Origin: Hyphomicrobiales bacterium
Lineage (GTDB): Bacteria; Pseudomonadota; Alphaproteobacteria; Rhizobiales; Rhizobiaceae
Reading direction: 5' to 3'
Assembly: GCA_900465685.1 (NCBI GenBank)
Contig: UEGR01000016.1
Span: 186,001 to 250,000, forward strand
DNA length: 64,000 nucleotides
Shown here: piece by piece, positions 36,306 through 44,149 of the stretch
Numbering within the stretch: position 1 is the first letter of the stretch
How the letters are laid out: every line of letters begins with the position of its first letter
Notes under the pieces: model-generated
What the model was told of the DNA's origin: nothing
The model's input: only the letters and a program-made list of their open reading frames with translations
Database searches by the model: none
Position numbers and translations under genes: made by a program

Positions 36306-37661
36306 ATGGATATCACGAACAGTCCGGGCAGCCCTAAACGTCTCAACGTCGCGATTATCGGGAGCGGGATTTCCGGATTGTCTGCTGCCTGGCTGCTTTC
36401 GCAACGCCACGATGTGACTTTATTCGAAGCATCGGACCGCATCGGCGGCCATAGCAACACTGTCGAATTTGAGAGCAGTCACGGTCCTGTGGCCGTCGAT
36501 ACCGGGTTCATTGTCTATAATGAAGTGACCTATCCCAATCTGACTGCCCTGTTTCGCGCGCTTGACGTTCCAACCGCCGCGTCGAACATGTCGTTTGCCG
36601 TTTCAGTCGGAAATGGCGCTTACGAATATTCCGGCGGTACCGGCCTCGGCCTCTTTGCCCAGCGCTCCAATCTGGTCAGCCCGCGCTTCTGGTCGATGAT
36701 CCGCGATCTCTTGCGATTTTATCGCAATGCACCCAAAGACCTGAGCATCATGGGCGGCATTTCGCTTGATGATTATCTTGCACGCAATGGTTATGGCCGG
36801 GCTTTTCGTGAAGATCATCTTTATCCGATGGCGGCAGCGATCTGGTCCACCCCCGCCATGGAAGTGGGGCGATATCCGGCTGCAAGCTTCGTCCGCTTCT
36901 GCTGCAATCACGGTCTTCTTGCTCTTCGTGACAGGCCAATCTGGCGCACGGTAACCGGCGGCAGCCGGGAATATGTAAGGCGGATCACCAAGCCCTATGC
37001 AGACCGGATCAGGCTCTCAACACCGATCAAATCCGTGCGACGTGCCGGGCATTCTGTCGAGTTGATCGACGGAAACGGCATTCCCCATGTGTTCGACGAT
37101 GCTGTGATTGCCACGCATGCGGATCAGGCTCTGCGAATGTTGGCCGATCCGAGCGCAGATGAAAGCCGCATTCTCGGCGCATTTCAATATTCACGTAATG
37201 AAGCGGTGTTGCACGGCGATGCGTCGCTGATGCCCAAACGCCGCGCGGCGTGGTCGAGCTGGAATTACCTTACCAATGCAGCCACTGGCCCGGCGCAGCC
37301 ATCCATCACTTACTGGATGAACCGCCTGCAACCGTTGGGCAACGCGCCTGAGACCTTTGTTACGCTCAACCCTTGTCGTGCACCGCGCGAGGAACTGGTG
37401 ATCCGTCGCGAGATTTATGAACATCCGATTTTCGACATGGCGACAGATCGTGCGCAGAAGGAAATCTGGTCATTGCAGGGGCGCCGCCGAACATGGTTTT
37501 GCGGCGCGCATTTCGGCTCTGGCTTTCATGAGGACGGGCTTCAGGCCGGTCTTGCCGTGGCAGAAGATCTGGGCGGTCTGCGCCGCCCATGGCAGGTCGA
37601 GCAGGAAAGTGGGCGTATCGTTCGCCAGACTTTTCATATCCGGGAAAGAGCGCTGGCATGA
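36306..37661 (+). CDS. FAD-dependent amine oxidase-like oxidoreductase (COG2907 type)
   Basis: 451 residues from the ATG at 36306, preceded by AGAGGGA. The N-terminal dinucleotide motif VAIIGSGISGLSAAWLLS binds FAD, and EASDRIGGHSNTVEF is the family's second motif. The C-terminal half has WSLQGRRRTWFCGAHFGSGFHEDGLQAGLAVAEDL, closing the FAD site. The protein is coupled by ATGA to a DUF1365 gene and then a cyclopropane-synthase-like gene. The homologous trio in R. sphaeroides belongs to the singlet-oxygen sigma-E regulon and is linked to unsaturated or furan fatty acid chemistry (recalled, not checked). A lipid-modifying desaturase role is inferred. Confidence 0.85.
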   Translation: MDITNSPGSPKRLNVAIIGSGISGLSAAWLLSQRHDVTLFEASDRIGGHSNTVEFESSHGPVAVDTGFIVYNEVTYPNLTALFRALDVPTAASNMSFAVSVGNGAYEYSGGTGLGLFAQRSNLVSPRFWSMIRDLLRFYRNAPKDLSIMGGISLDDYLARNGYGRAFREDHLYPMAAAIWSTPAMEVGRYPAASFVRFCCNHGLLALRDRPIWRTVTGGSREYVRRITKPYADRIRLSTPIKSVRRAGHSVELIDGNGIPHVFDDAVIATHADQALRMLADPSADESRILGAFQYSRNEAVLHGDASLMPKRRAAWSSWNYLTNAATGPAQPSITYWMNRLQPLGNAPETFVTLNPCRAPREELVIRREIYEHPIFDMATDRAQKEIWSLQGRRRTWFCGAHFGSGFHEDGLQAGLAVAEDLGGLRRPWQVEQESGRIVRQTFHIRERALA

Positions 37662-38467
37662 GCAAAGGCTTTCACTCGGCACTGTTTCCCGGTCATGTGA
37701 CCCATGCGCGTTTGCGACCGAAGGTTCACAAACTGGCCTATAAAATCTACTCGCTCCTGCTTGATCTGGACGAGCTGGAAGCCCTTGATCGCAAGTTGAA
37801 ACTGTTTTCTCTCGACCGTTTCAACCTGTTTTCTTTCTACAGGAAAGACAGAGGCGATGGATCGGCTCTGCCGCTGCGCGAGCAGGTAGAACGCGCCATG
37901 GAGGCAGCCGGAATAGTACCTGATGGCGGTGCGATCCGCCTGCTCACAATGCCGCGTATTGTGGGCTGGGCTTTCAACCCGCTCAGTGTTTTCTTCTGCT
38001 ATAATTGTGGTGGCGAACTTGTGGCGATCCTCTGGGAAGTTGACAACACTTTTCGCCAGCGCCACGGCTATATGATCCCCGTCCAGAACTGCGATAACGG
38101 ACGCATCGTACAAAGCTGCGACAAGGCTTTTTACGTATCGCCCTTCATGGATATGAAGCTGCGATACGAGTTTGAAGTCACACCACCCACAGACAGGCTT
38201 TCCATCCGCATCAACAGTTTTGATGATGAAGGCCTGCTTTTGACGGCCCGCCATCTGGCGCGGCGGGTTGAGCTGAGCGACGCCGCCTTGCTGCGTGCCT
38301 TTTTTTCGATTCCGTTTCTCACCTTGAAAGTGATTGGCGGCATTCACTGGGAGGCGCTGAAAATATGGTTGAAGGGCATCGGTTTACGCAAACGACCCGC
38401 AGCGCCCGAGATTTCCATCACATCTGTTCGTAACGAGACCGTCCAGCAGAGGAACAAGGCCGCATGA
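37658..38467 (+). CDS. DUF1365 domain protein
   Basis: 269 residues from the ATG at 37658, which overlaps the preceding TGA as ATGA. Conserved DUF1365 features include the opening GHVTHARLRPKVHKLAYKIY, LTMPRIVGWAFNPLSVFFCY and the KAFYVSPFMDM motif. The function is not established; the family nearly always lies between a flavin oxidoreductase and a cyclopropane-fatty-acid synthase-like gene, as here. It is also coupled by ATGA to the next gene. Confidence 0.87.
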   Translation: MSKGFHSALFPGHVTHARLRPKVHKLAYKIYSLLLDLDELEALDRKLKLFSLDRFNLFSFYRKDRGDGSALPLREQVERAMEAAGIVPDGGAIRLLTMPRIVGWAFNPLSVFFCYNCGGELVAILWEVDNTFRQRHGYMIPVQNCDNGRIVQSCDKAFYVSPFMDMKLRYEFEVTPPTDRLSIRINSFDDEGLLLTARHLARRVELSDAALLRAFFSIPFLTLKVIGGIHWEALKIWLKGIGLRKRPAAPEISITSVRNETVQQRNKAA

Positions 38468-39696
38468 GCCAGCTCGACGAATATCATCCACTATCGGCGT
38501 CAAGCCGGACTGAGCGACCAGCTTTCAGCCCTTCGGCTATCGTTTTGAAACGGCTGCTGAAGCAGGTCCAGCATGGGCGATTGGTACTTTCGCTGCCCGG
38601 TGGTGAGGTCATTGCCGTTAATGGTCGATTGCCCGGACCGGAAGCCAAAATTGCAATCGTTAAATGGAACAGCCTGCGTCGCCTGCTGACGGGCGGGGAT
38701 ATTGGCTTTGCGCAGGCCTATATCGAAGGCGAATGGACATCGCCCCATCTCACATCGGTCATCCGCTTTGCGGCGCGCAATAGCGATACGCTGACATCCA
38801 CATTACGCGGATCTGGCTGGATGCGGGCGCTGAACCGTATCAGCCACCTGCTCAATGCAAACACGCGCCGCGGCAGCCGGCGCAACATCGAAGCCCACTA
38901 CGATCTCGGCAATGATTTCTATGCCCGATGGCTCGACCCTTCGATGCTTTATTCATCTGCGATCTGGAACGAAACGACGCATAGCCTCGAAAGTGCGCAG
39001 GAGCAGAAGTTGCAGTATATTGCTGAAAAACTGGCGCTTGAGGGCGGCGAGAAAATTCTTGAAATCGGTTGCGGTTGGGGCGCCCTGGCGGGCTATCTCG
39101 CAAACTATCGCAATGCCCATGTGACAGGAATAACCCTGTCGCCATCGCAGCTCACCTGGGCAAAAGCCGTCGTTGAAAACGTGGGACTGAGCGATGCCGT
39201 TGACCTTCGCTTGCAGGATTACCGCGATGTTCAGGGCCAGTTCGACCGCATTGTATCAATTGAAATGTTTGAGGCTGTCGGCGAAGCCTATTGGCCGGAT
39301 TATTTCGCAACCCTGAAGCGCTGTCTCAAGCCCGGCGGCAGAGCGGTCCTGCAGGTCATTTCAATAGAAGAAACGCGCTACGAAAATTATCGCCGCAAAG
39401 CCGATTTCATCCAGAAATTCATCTTTCCGGGCGGCTTTCTGCCGTCAGATAAAGTGCTTGAGCGCGACCTTGCGAAGGCCGGTCTGGTTTTAAAGGAGAC
39501 CGAGCATTTCGGCCATTCCTATGCTCTTACGCTTGCCGAATGGCGTCAGCGCTTTATCGCCAACTGGCCCGAAATCGAGAAGCTTGGCTTTGACGATAAA
39601 TTCCGGCGGCTTTGGGAATACTACCTTTGCTATTGCGAAGGTGGGTTCGAGGAAGGTGCGATCAATGTTGGGCTCTACACGATTGAACATGCTTAG
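38464..39696 (+). CDS. Cyclopropane-fatty-acyl-phospholipid synthase-like methyltransferase
   Basis: 410-residue SAM-dependent methyltransferase of the Cfa family. The SAM motif is EIGCGWG at 200-206, preceded by HYDLGNDFYARWLDPSMLYSSA, the family's acyl-chain site, and followed by FDRIVSIEMFEAVG and FIQKFIFPGG. Classical Cfa adds a methylene bridge to unsaturated acyl chains in membrane phospholipids. In this operon with a flavin oxidoreductase and DUF1365 it may instead methylate an unsaturated chain as part of a stress-linked lipid pathway (inference). The start overlaps the DUF1365 stop by four bases. Confidence 0.88.
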   Translation: MSQLDEYHPLSASSRTERPAFSPSAIVLKRLLKQVQHGRLVLSLPGGEVIAVNGRLPGPEAKIAIVKWNSLRRLLTGGDIGFAQAYIEGEWTSPHLTSVIRFAARNSDTLTSTLRGSGWMRALNRISHLLNANTRRGSRRNIEAHYDLGNDFYARWLDPSMLYSSAIWNETTHSLESAQEQKLQYIAEKLALEGGEKILEIGCGWGALAGYLANYRNAHVTGITLSPSQLTWAKAVVENVGLSDAVDLRLQDYRDVQGQFDRIVSIEMFEAVGEAYWPDYFATLKRCLKPGGRAVLQVISIEETRYENYRRKADFIQKFIFPGGFLPSDKVLERDLAKAGLVLKETEHFGHSYALTLAEWRQRFIANWPEIEKLGFDDKFRRLWEYYLCYCEGGFEEGAINVGLYTIEHA

Positions 39697-39726
39697 GCTC
39701 CACACCCACTAACGGAGGAAGCGTCG

Positions 39727-40095
39727 ATGAAATGGATACTGACGGTCGGCATGATGACGGTGTTGTTTCCCTTCTCGGCGCAGGCGGCTGAGATCAACGG
39801 TAACTGGGCGCGCGGAGATGGCAATGCGCGGGTGAGAGTTGCCGGATGCGGCAAGGATATCTGCGCGACCAATACCTGGATCAAGCCCGGAACACCAAAG
39901 GAGAAAACCGGCGACCGGCTGGTGATGAGCATCAACGAAACTGCAGACGGGCAATATTCAGGTACGGCTTTCGATCCGCAACGCAACCTGACCTACAAGA
40001 TCAGCGTGAAAGTCGACGGCGACACTATGACGACCAATGGCTGCGTTCTGGCTGGCCTCCTGTGTCGCAATGTGGGCTGGACCCGCATCAAGTAA
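39727..40095 (+). CDS. DUF2147 exported protein
   Basis: 122-residue protein with a Sec signal peptide cleaved near AQAAEI, then INGNWARGDGNARVRVAGCGKDICATNTWI with two cysteines and a C-terminal VLAGLLCRNVGW. This pattern fits the DUF2147 family of small periplasmic proteins of unknown function. It follows the Cfa-like gene by 30 bases with a GGAGG site before the ATG, so it is part of the same transcript. Confidence 0.82.
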   Translation: MKWILTVGMMTVLFPFSAQAAEINGNWARGDGNARVRVAGCGKDICATNTWIKPGTPKEKTGDRLVMSINETADGQYSGTAFDPQRNLTYKISVKVDGDTMTTNGCVLAGLLCRNVGWTRIK

Positions 40096-40110
40096 GAGAG
40101 CGAGCTATCG

Positions 40111-40515
40111 ATGAAAGATAATCTCATAGCCTATGTGGTGACAGCGGTTGCATTTCTGGCAATCGACTCCGTGTGGCTATCCAACATGGCGAACGTGTTT
40201 TACCGCCCTGTCATGGGCGACATGCTTGCGCCGGGTTTTCGTCTCGCACCAGCTGTCGTTTTCTATGTGATTTTCGTGTTTGGACTGGTTTTCTTTGCGG
40301 TCAAGCCCGGACTTCTGGCCGGTAGTGGTACAGTCACGCTCGTTCACGGGGCGCTTCTCGGATTCGTCGCTTATGCGACTTATGATCTTACCAATCAGGC
40401 CACTTTGAAAAACTGGTCATGGACCCTGACAATCGCAGACGTGGTCTGGGGCACTGTCCTGTCTGCCGCGTCAGCCTATATTGGCTATTGGGTTACGTCG
40501 CGGATCAGCGGCTAG
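40111..40515 (+). CDS. DUF2177 family membrane protein
   Basis: 134-residue protein with four predicted membrane helices. It opens AYVVTAVAFLAIDSVWLSNM and contains HGALLGFVAYATYDLTNQATL, both hallmarks of the DUF2177 family. No function is known. It sits 15 bases after the DUF2147 gene and 14 bases before the TspO gene in the same direction. Confidence 0.85.
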   Translation: MKDNLIAYVVTAVAFLAIDSVWLSNMANVFYRPVMGDMLAPGFRLAPAVVFYVIFVFGLVFFAVKPGLLAGSGTVTLVHGALLGFVAYATYDLTNQATLKNWSWTLTIADVVWGTVLSAASAYIGYWVTSRISG

Positions 40516-40529
40516 GTTGGAGTAAGCAC

Positions 40530-40985
40530 ATGCAAAAATGGGGTCTCCTGGCCGTCTTCGTCTTCGTCATCATTGTTGTAGGAATGGCAATCGGTATCGG
40601 TTTTCCGCCGGGCGAATGGTATGCAGCGCTTCAAAAGCCTTGGTTTACCCCGCCTAACGCAGCCTTTGGCCCCATCTGGACGATACTTTATATCTTCATT
40701 GCCATTGCAGGCTGGCGCACATGGATAAGTGATAGCGGGTGGAAGCGGCGCGGACCGTGGTTTGGCCAGATGGTGTTGAACTTCATCTGGACGCCGATTT
40801 TCTTCGGCGCTCACATGACCGTGCTGGGGCTTGTCGTAATCATCGGCGTCTGGCTTTGCGTGCTTTTGTTTATCATGCGCGCTTGGCAACCAGATCGCAT
40901 CTCGGCGCTGCTATTCGTGCCATACCTCATATGGCTATCGCTGGCGACAGCGTTGAATGCGGCAATTGTCGTGTTGAACTCATGA
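40530..40985 (+). CDS. tspO: TspO/MBR family tryptophan-rich sensory protein
   Basis: 151 residues from the ATG at 40530 (TTGGAG upstream); a longer frame would overlap the DUF2177 gene by nearly 100 bases. It has the five-helix TspO pattern with WYAALQKPWFTPPNAAFGPIWTILY, and tryptophan and aromatic residues on the pore side. TspO binds tetrapyrroles and in photosynthetic alphaproteobacteria modulates oxygen-responsive gene expression. Its position here fits porphyrin-generated singlet oxygen. A terminator follows. Confidence 0.9.
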   Translation: MQKWGLLAVFVFVIIVVGMAIGIGFPPGEWYAALQKPWFTPPNAAFGPIWTILYIFIAIAGWRTWISDSGWKRRGPWFGQMVLNFIWTPIFFGAHMTVLGLVVIIGVWLCVLLFIMRAWQPDRISALLFVPYLIWLSLATALNAAIVVLNS

Positions 40986-40986
40986 A

Positions 40987-41015
40987 AAAGGCGGCAAATA
41001 TGCCGCCTTTTCTTT
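40987..41015. terminator. Rho-independent terminator after tspO
   Basis: Stem AAAGGCGGCA / TGCCGCCTTT with AATA loop and a TCTTT tail. It lies between the convergent tspO and chrR genes and abuts the chrR stop codon; the A-run on the left arm gives a U-run on the other strand as well. Confidence 0.88.
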
Positions 41016-41673
41016 AGATGCCGATCAATGGCTGCACGAGCCGCATAAGCCAGCTCTGGAACTTGAGCGGCGCGTCAGTCACCGCAAGACAAATGCAATC
41101 GCCATCCGGTGAGGCAATCGGCTGATGCACGAGATCAGCATCCGCTTCCTCAATGTCACCGCGCGCAAAAAGCCCGGTTCCATCATTGAAACTGCCGCTC
41201 AACACCAATGTCAGTTCGCGACCGCCATGCCCATGTTCTGGCACCGGCTTCCCCGCGGGAATTCGCAAAAGTCGAACCTGCGTTTCGCTGTCGCCGGTCT
41301 CGATTGGCACCTGATAAGCACCCCGGCCAAGCGATTTCCATTGCAGGTCCGGCAAATCGCCACCGACATAGGATCGCAGCGGTTCCGGTATCACGGCAGG
41401 CTGCTTTATCTCGAACCGCGGTGCCGATTGTTCCATTGATTGCGGTGTTTTCTGCAACCTGTCTTTGAAACTATCCCATGTGGATGCTTCGAGTTTCTGC
41501 GGCTCAACCGCGTCAAGAAGCTGCCCGCCAATCTGTTCAAACTGCTTGAGCCTTGAACGGCAGGCCGGACAGAGCGCAAGATGAGTGGCGACTGCAATGC
41601 TCCAACCCTCGGCCAACGTGCCTGCAGCATAGCTTGAAAGGAGTTCGTCGCTCAGATGATGCTTGATATCCAT
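41014..41673 (-). CDS. chrR: ChrR-family zinc anti-sigma factor
   Basis: 219 residues. The N-terminal anti-sigma domain has His6, His31, Cys35 and Cys38 (HLALCPAC), the same positions as the zinc ligands of R. sphaeroides ChrR. The cupin domain has His147 and His149 (EHGHG), Glu153 and His183, which match H141, H143, E147 and H177 of that protein at identical spacing. R. sphaeroides ChrR holds sigma-E inactive until singlet oxygen triggers its loss. Complete conservation of all seven to eight ligands supports the same role. Its start codon overlaps the sigma gene's stop (TGATG), giving coupled synthesis. Confidence 0.93.
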   Translation of the reverse strand: MDIKHHLSDELLSSYAAGTLAEGWSIAVATHLALCPACRSRLKQFEQIGGQLLDAVEPQKLEASTWDSFKDRLQKTPQSMEQSAPRFEIKQPAVIPEPLRSYVGGDLPDLQWKSLGRGAYQVPIETGDSETQVRLLRIPAGKPVPEHGHGGRELTLVLSGSFNDGTGLFARGDIEEADADLVHQPIASPDGDCICLAVTDAPLKFQSWLMRLVQPLIGI

Positions 41674-42248
41674 CAGTGCGCTCCCGAATTATCGAGCGCT
41701 GCGCGCAATTTGTTGAATGCCAGCCGCAGGCGGGATTTAACCGTGCCAAGCGGGAGGTTCAGCTTCTTTGCGATGGCGCTATGCGTGCTTTCCTCGAAAT
41801 AAGCGAGTTCAAGCAAGGTGGATTGCTCCTTCGGCAAGTCAGCCATTGCCGCGCGCAACTGGCTGGCGGATTGCCGCTCGGCAATCCTCAGGTCAGCGGG
41901 CTGTTCCTCATCGGGCACAAAGGCCGGATCGGTTGGGTCGAACTCCGGGCGCCGGGCGCGTCGCACTGCATCGATGCGCTGGTTTCGTGCGATGGTGAAA
42001 ATCCAGGTGGACAAGGCTCCTTTGGCAACATCGAACTGATCTGCCTTGTTCCAGACTGCAATCATGGTCTCTTGCATTAACTCTTCCGCTGTTTGCGTAT
42101 CAGCAGACAGTTTGGCCATATAAGCCTTCACCCGGGGTGCGAAATGCTTGAAAATCACCTCGAAAGCGTCCACGTCGCGTCGGGAACGGACCGCCAGCAT
42201 CAATTCCTCCATTGAGGGCTGATCTTCAGGTGCGGTCTGTCCATTCAT
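41673..42248 (-). CDS. rpoE: ECF sigma factor partner of ChrR (RpoE-like)
   Basis: 191 residues from the ATG at 42248. Earlier in-frame starts up to 42368 would add 40 residues not seen in ECF proteins. Sigma region 2 includes FEVIFKHFAPRVKAYMAKLS and AEELMQETMIAVWNKADQFD, then WIFTIARNQRIDAVRR. Region 4 is LLELAYFEESTHSAIAKKLNLPLGTVKSRL. With a ChrR anti-sigma factor directly downstream it belongs to the ECF group that responds to singlet oxygen and peroxides. A TGATCC-N18-TATAAT promoter lies about 110 bases upstream, suggesting autoregulation. Probable targets are the photolyase and Cfa operons nearby. Confidence 0.92.
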   Translation of the reverse strand: MNGQTAPEDQPSMEELMLAVRSRRDVDAFEVIFKHFAPRVKAYMAKLSADTQTAEELMQETMIAVWNKADQFDVAKGALSTWIFTIARNQRIDAVRRARRPEFDPTDPAFVPDEEQPADLRIAERQSASQLRAAMADLPKEQSTLLELAYFEESTHSAIAKKLNLPLGTVKSRLRLAFNKLRAALDNSGAH

Positions 42249-42357
42249 CCGTATTAAACCCCATCCGCTCAGATGTAGCGAAGCCAGAACCTGTAAATTA
42301 TGCTGAGCTTCCATGTGCCACTGTTGCGAGAGGAACGAAACTTTTGTGTTCATCAGC

Positions 42358-42387
42358 ATTATACGCAAACAGATTTAATCTGGATCA
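42358..42387 (-). promoter_or_regulatory. Candidate sigma-E autoregulatory promoter
   Basis: Reading leftward: TGATCC (42387-42382), an 18-base spacer, then TATAAT (42363-42358). TGATCC is the -35 element reported for ChrR-controlled sigma-E promoters in Rhodobacter. The position, 110 bases before the sigma start, fits autoregulation. Confidence 0.55.
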
Positions 42388-42513
42388 CACCAGATTTCAA
42401 ATGTAGGGCGTCATCACAAGCAGCACTCTCGAACTCTTACCTTTTAGCAATAAATCATGCATCAGCTGAGTGAATTCTTAACAGCTCAGCAAGCTCTTTT
42501 TTTGCTCGCGATC

Positions 42514-43107
42514 TTATGGCTCACCAAACGCTTTCTCGTAATTGATCTCAAACGTGCGAAAGCTGTCAATCGCGGCTTCGATGCACCGTTCTTCATCTTT
42601 TTTGTCGAGCGACATGGTTTCAAGCAAAGAAACAGTCTTCTTCCAACCGGCCAGGTTTCCGACCTGCTTTGCTAGGTGTCGCGCACCGTACCCGGCGCCG
42701 AGACCAAGCAATCGCGCCTTCTGGATGAGCACTGTTGCCCCCAAAGCGGAACCTTCAAGCACGTATAGCGTACCAATCGCTGAAGGCAGATCGACAGGCG
42801 CCCCTGCGTCGAACTGCAATTCCGGCTTCTTCAGTTCTTCCCCGTCCGACAGGTCCGCATAATCCATTTGAAGTTCAGATTGAATTTTATGATTGTCCCA
42901 ATCTGAGAATACTCGTCTCAGGTCACTGACATCCAGCAATGTTTCCAGAGCCAATCTGCTGTGCCAGGTGGCTTTTAGATATTTCCGGTAGGCGTCCAAC
43001 GAATTGAACATGCCATATAACGAACCAAGCCTGTCAATCCGTTCGTGGTAGGGTGCGGTAGCCGCCTTCAAATCCCAACGACGTTGCAGGACGGTGCGTT
43101 GATTCAT
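42514..43107 (-). CDS. bphO: Heme oxygenase (BphO-like), biliverdin-producing
   Basis: 197 residues from the ATG at 43107; longer frames overlap the Crp gene's end. It shows the bacterial heme oxygenase pattern, with a proximal His at 21 in LKAATAPYHERIDRLGS and YVLEGSALGATVL as the distal helix. It opens heme to biliverdin, the chromophore of bacteriophytochromes. The phytochrome gene lies 1 kb away across a Crp/Fnr gene, so it probably supplies that chromophore, and it may also serve heme iron use. Confidence 0.86.
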   Translation of the reverse strand: MNQRTVLQRRWDLKAATAPYHERIDRLGSLYGMFNSLDAYRKYLKATWHSRLALETLLDVSDLRRVFSDWDNHKIQSELQMDYADLSDGEELKKPELQFDAGAPVDLPSAIGTLYVLEGSALGATVLIQKARLLGLGAGYGARHLAKQVGNLAGWKKTVSLLETMSLDKKDEERCIEAAIDSFRTFEINYEKAFGEP

Positions 43108-43157
43108 TAGCAAAACTTTCCATCGTTCGTTACACGGGCCAAGACCACATAATATCG

Positions 43158-43886
43158 TTATGAATAGATTCCGTGCATTACGGCATCGTAATGCTCTTCT
43201 ATTTCCTGTGTGCACTTGCACGACTTGCGCTTCAAAGCGCTCTTGTCTTTTATGATAAATAACCCGCGCCTGGTGACAATGATGCCCTCATTGCGCAATT
43301 GACCGATAATGCGCGTTACAAATGTCCTGCCGACTCCAAGCATTTCCGACAACTGATCATGCGTCATCTCAAACTGATCTGTGCCGGTTCGTTCTGCCGC
43401 TGATAGCAGCCATTTGGCCGTTCGCTGTGTTATCGTATGGGTCGCGTTACACGCGGCCGTTTGAAATACCTGAGCCATCAGGCAATCAGAATAGCGCGCA
43501 AACCAGTGCCGAAGCGAAATGGAATCCAGCTTCAACTGTTCGAGCGCAGCCGTTTTTATCCTGACAAAACTTCCCGAGTTGCGAACGATGGCGGTGGCAT
43601 AGGCGGGTAAACTCCCGTTCGACACAATACCTCCTACAGCCCCTTCCCTTCCGATCAACGCAATCTCGACAGCGCTGTTGTCTTCATCGACCCAGCGCTG
43701 AAAACTCGCCAACGCGGATCCGCACGGAAACCAGGTGTGAACAACATCGTCTCCGGCCTTCTGCAAAACAGCCTCCGCCTCAAGTTCGTAGAAGACCGTA
43801 TGGGGCAGCAGCTTTTGTCGGTCTTCCTCATTGAGCATCATCAGAAGCAAATTGCCCGACATCTCGTGGGTCGATGTTAAATTCAT
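43158..43886 (-). CDS. Crp/Fnr-family transcriptional regulator
   Basis: 242 residues with a cyclic-nucleotide-type beta-roll (VVHTWFPCGSALASFQRW, then SAVEIALIGREGAVGGIVSNGSLPAYATAIV) and a C-terminal winged helix-turn-helix (MTHDQLSEMLGVGRTFVTRIIGQLRNEGIIVTRRG). The N-terminal cysteines of oxygen-sensing Fnr are absent, so it is not a classical iron-sulfur Fnr. It belongs to the group found beside stress and stringent-response genes in rhizobia. It lies 50 bases upstream of the heme oxygenase on the same strand. Confidence 0.88.
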   Translation of the reverse strand: MNLTSTHEMSGNLLLMMLNEEDRQKLLPHTVFYELEAEAVLQKAGDDVVHTWFPCGSALASFQRWVDEDNSAVEIALIGREGAVGGIVSNGSLPAYATAIVRNSGSFVRIKTAALEQLKLDSISLRHWFARYSDCLMAQVFQTAACNATHTITQRTAKWLLSAAERTGTDQFEMTHDQLSEMLGVGRTFVTRIIGQLRNEGIIVTRRGLFIIKDKSALKRKSCKCTQEIEEHYDAVMHGIYS

Positions 43887-44149
43887 ACAGTCGAGTTCCT
43901 CTTTTCGCGGCCGTTGTGTCCAATAGTGGACGGACGATCCTTTCGGTCTATGTTACTTTTAGACGTAATTAACGTAACCCATTGAAAAGACGGGTTTGTT
44001 TGTGTGCTCCATCGTTGATAATACAATCTCAACGGATATTTTCGTTTGTCAGCGGTCTCAACGTCTTGCCGTTTTCAGCTCTCAGATAGTTTAGCAATCC
44101 TGCAAAAGGTGCGCTCACGAACGGTTAAGTCCGGGAAAGTTCTGCCGCA

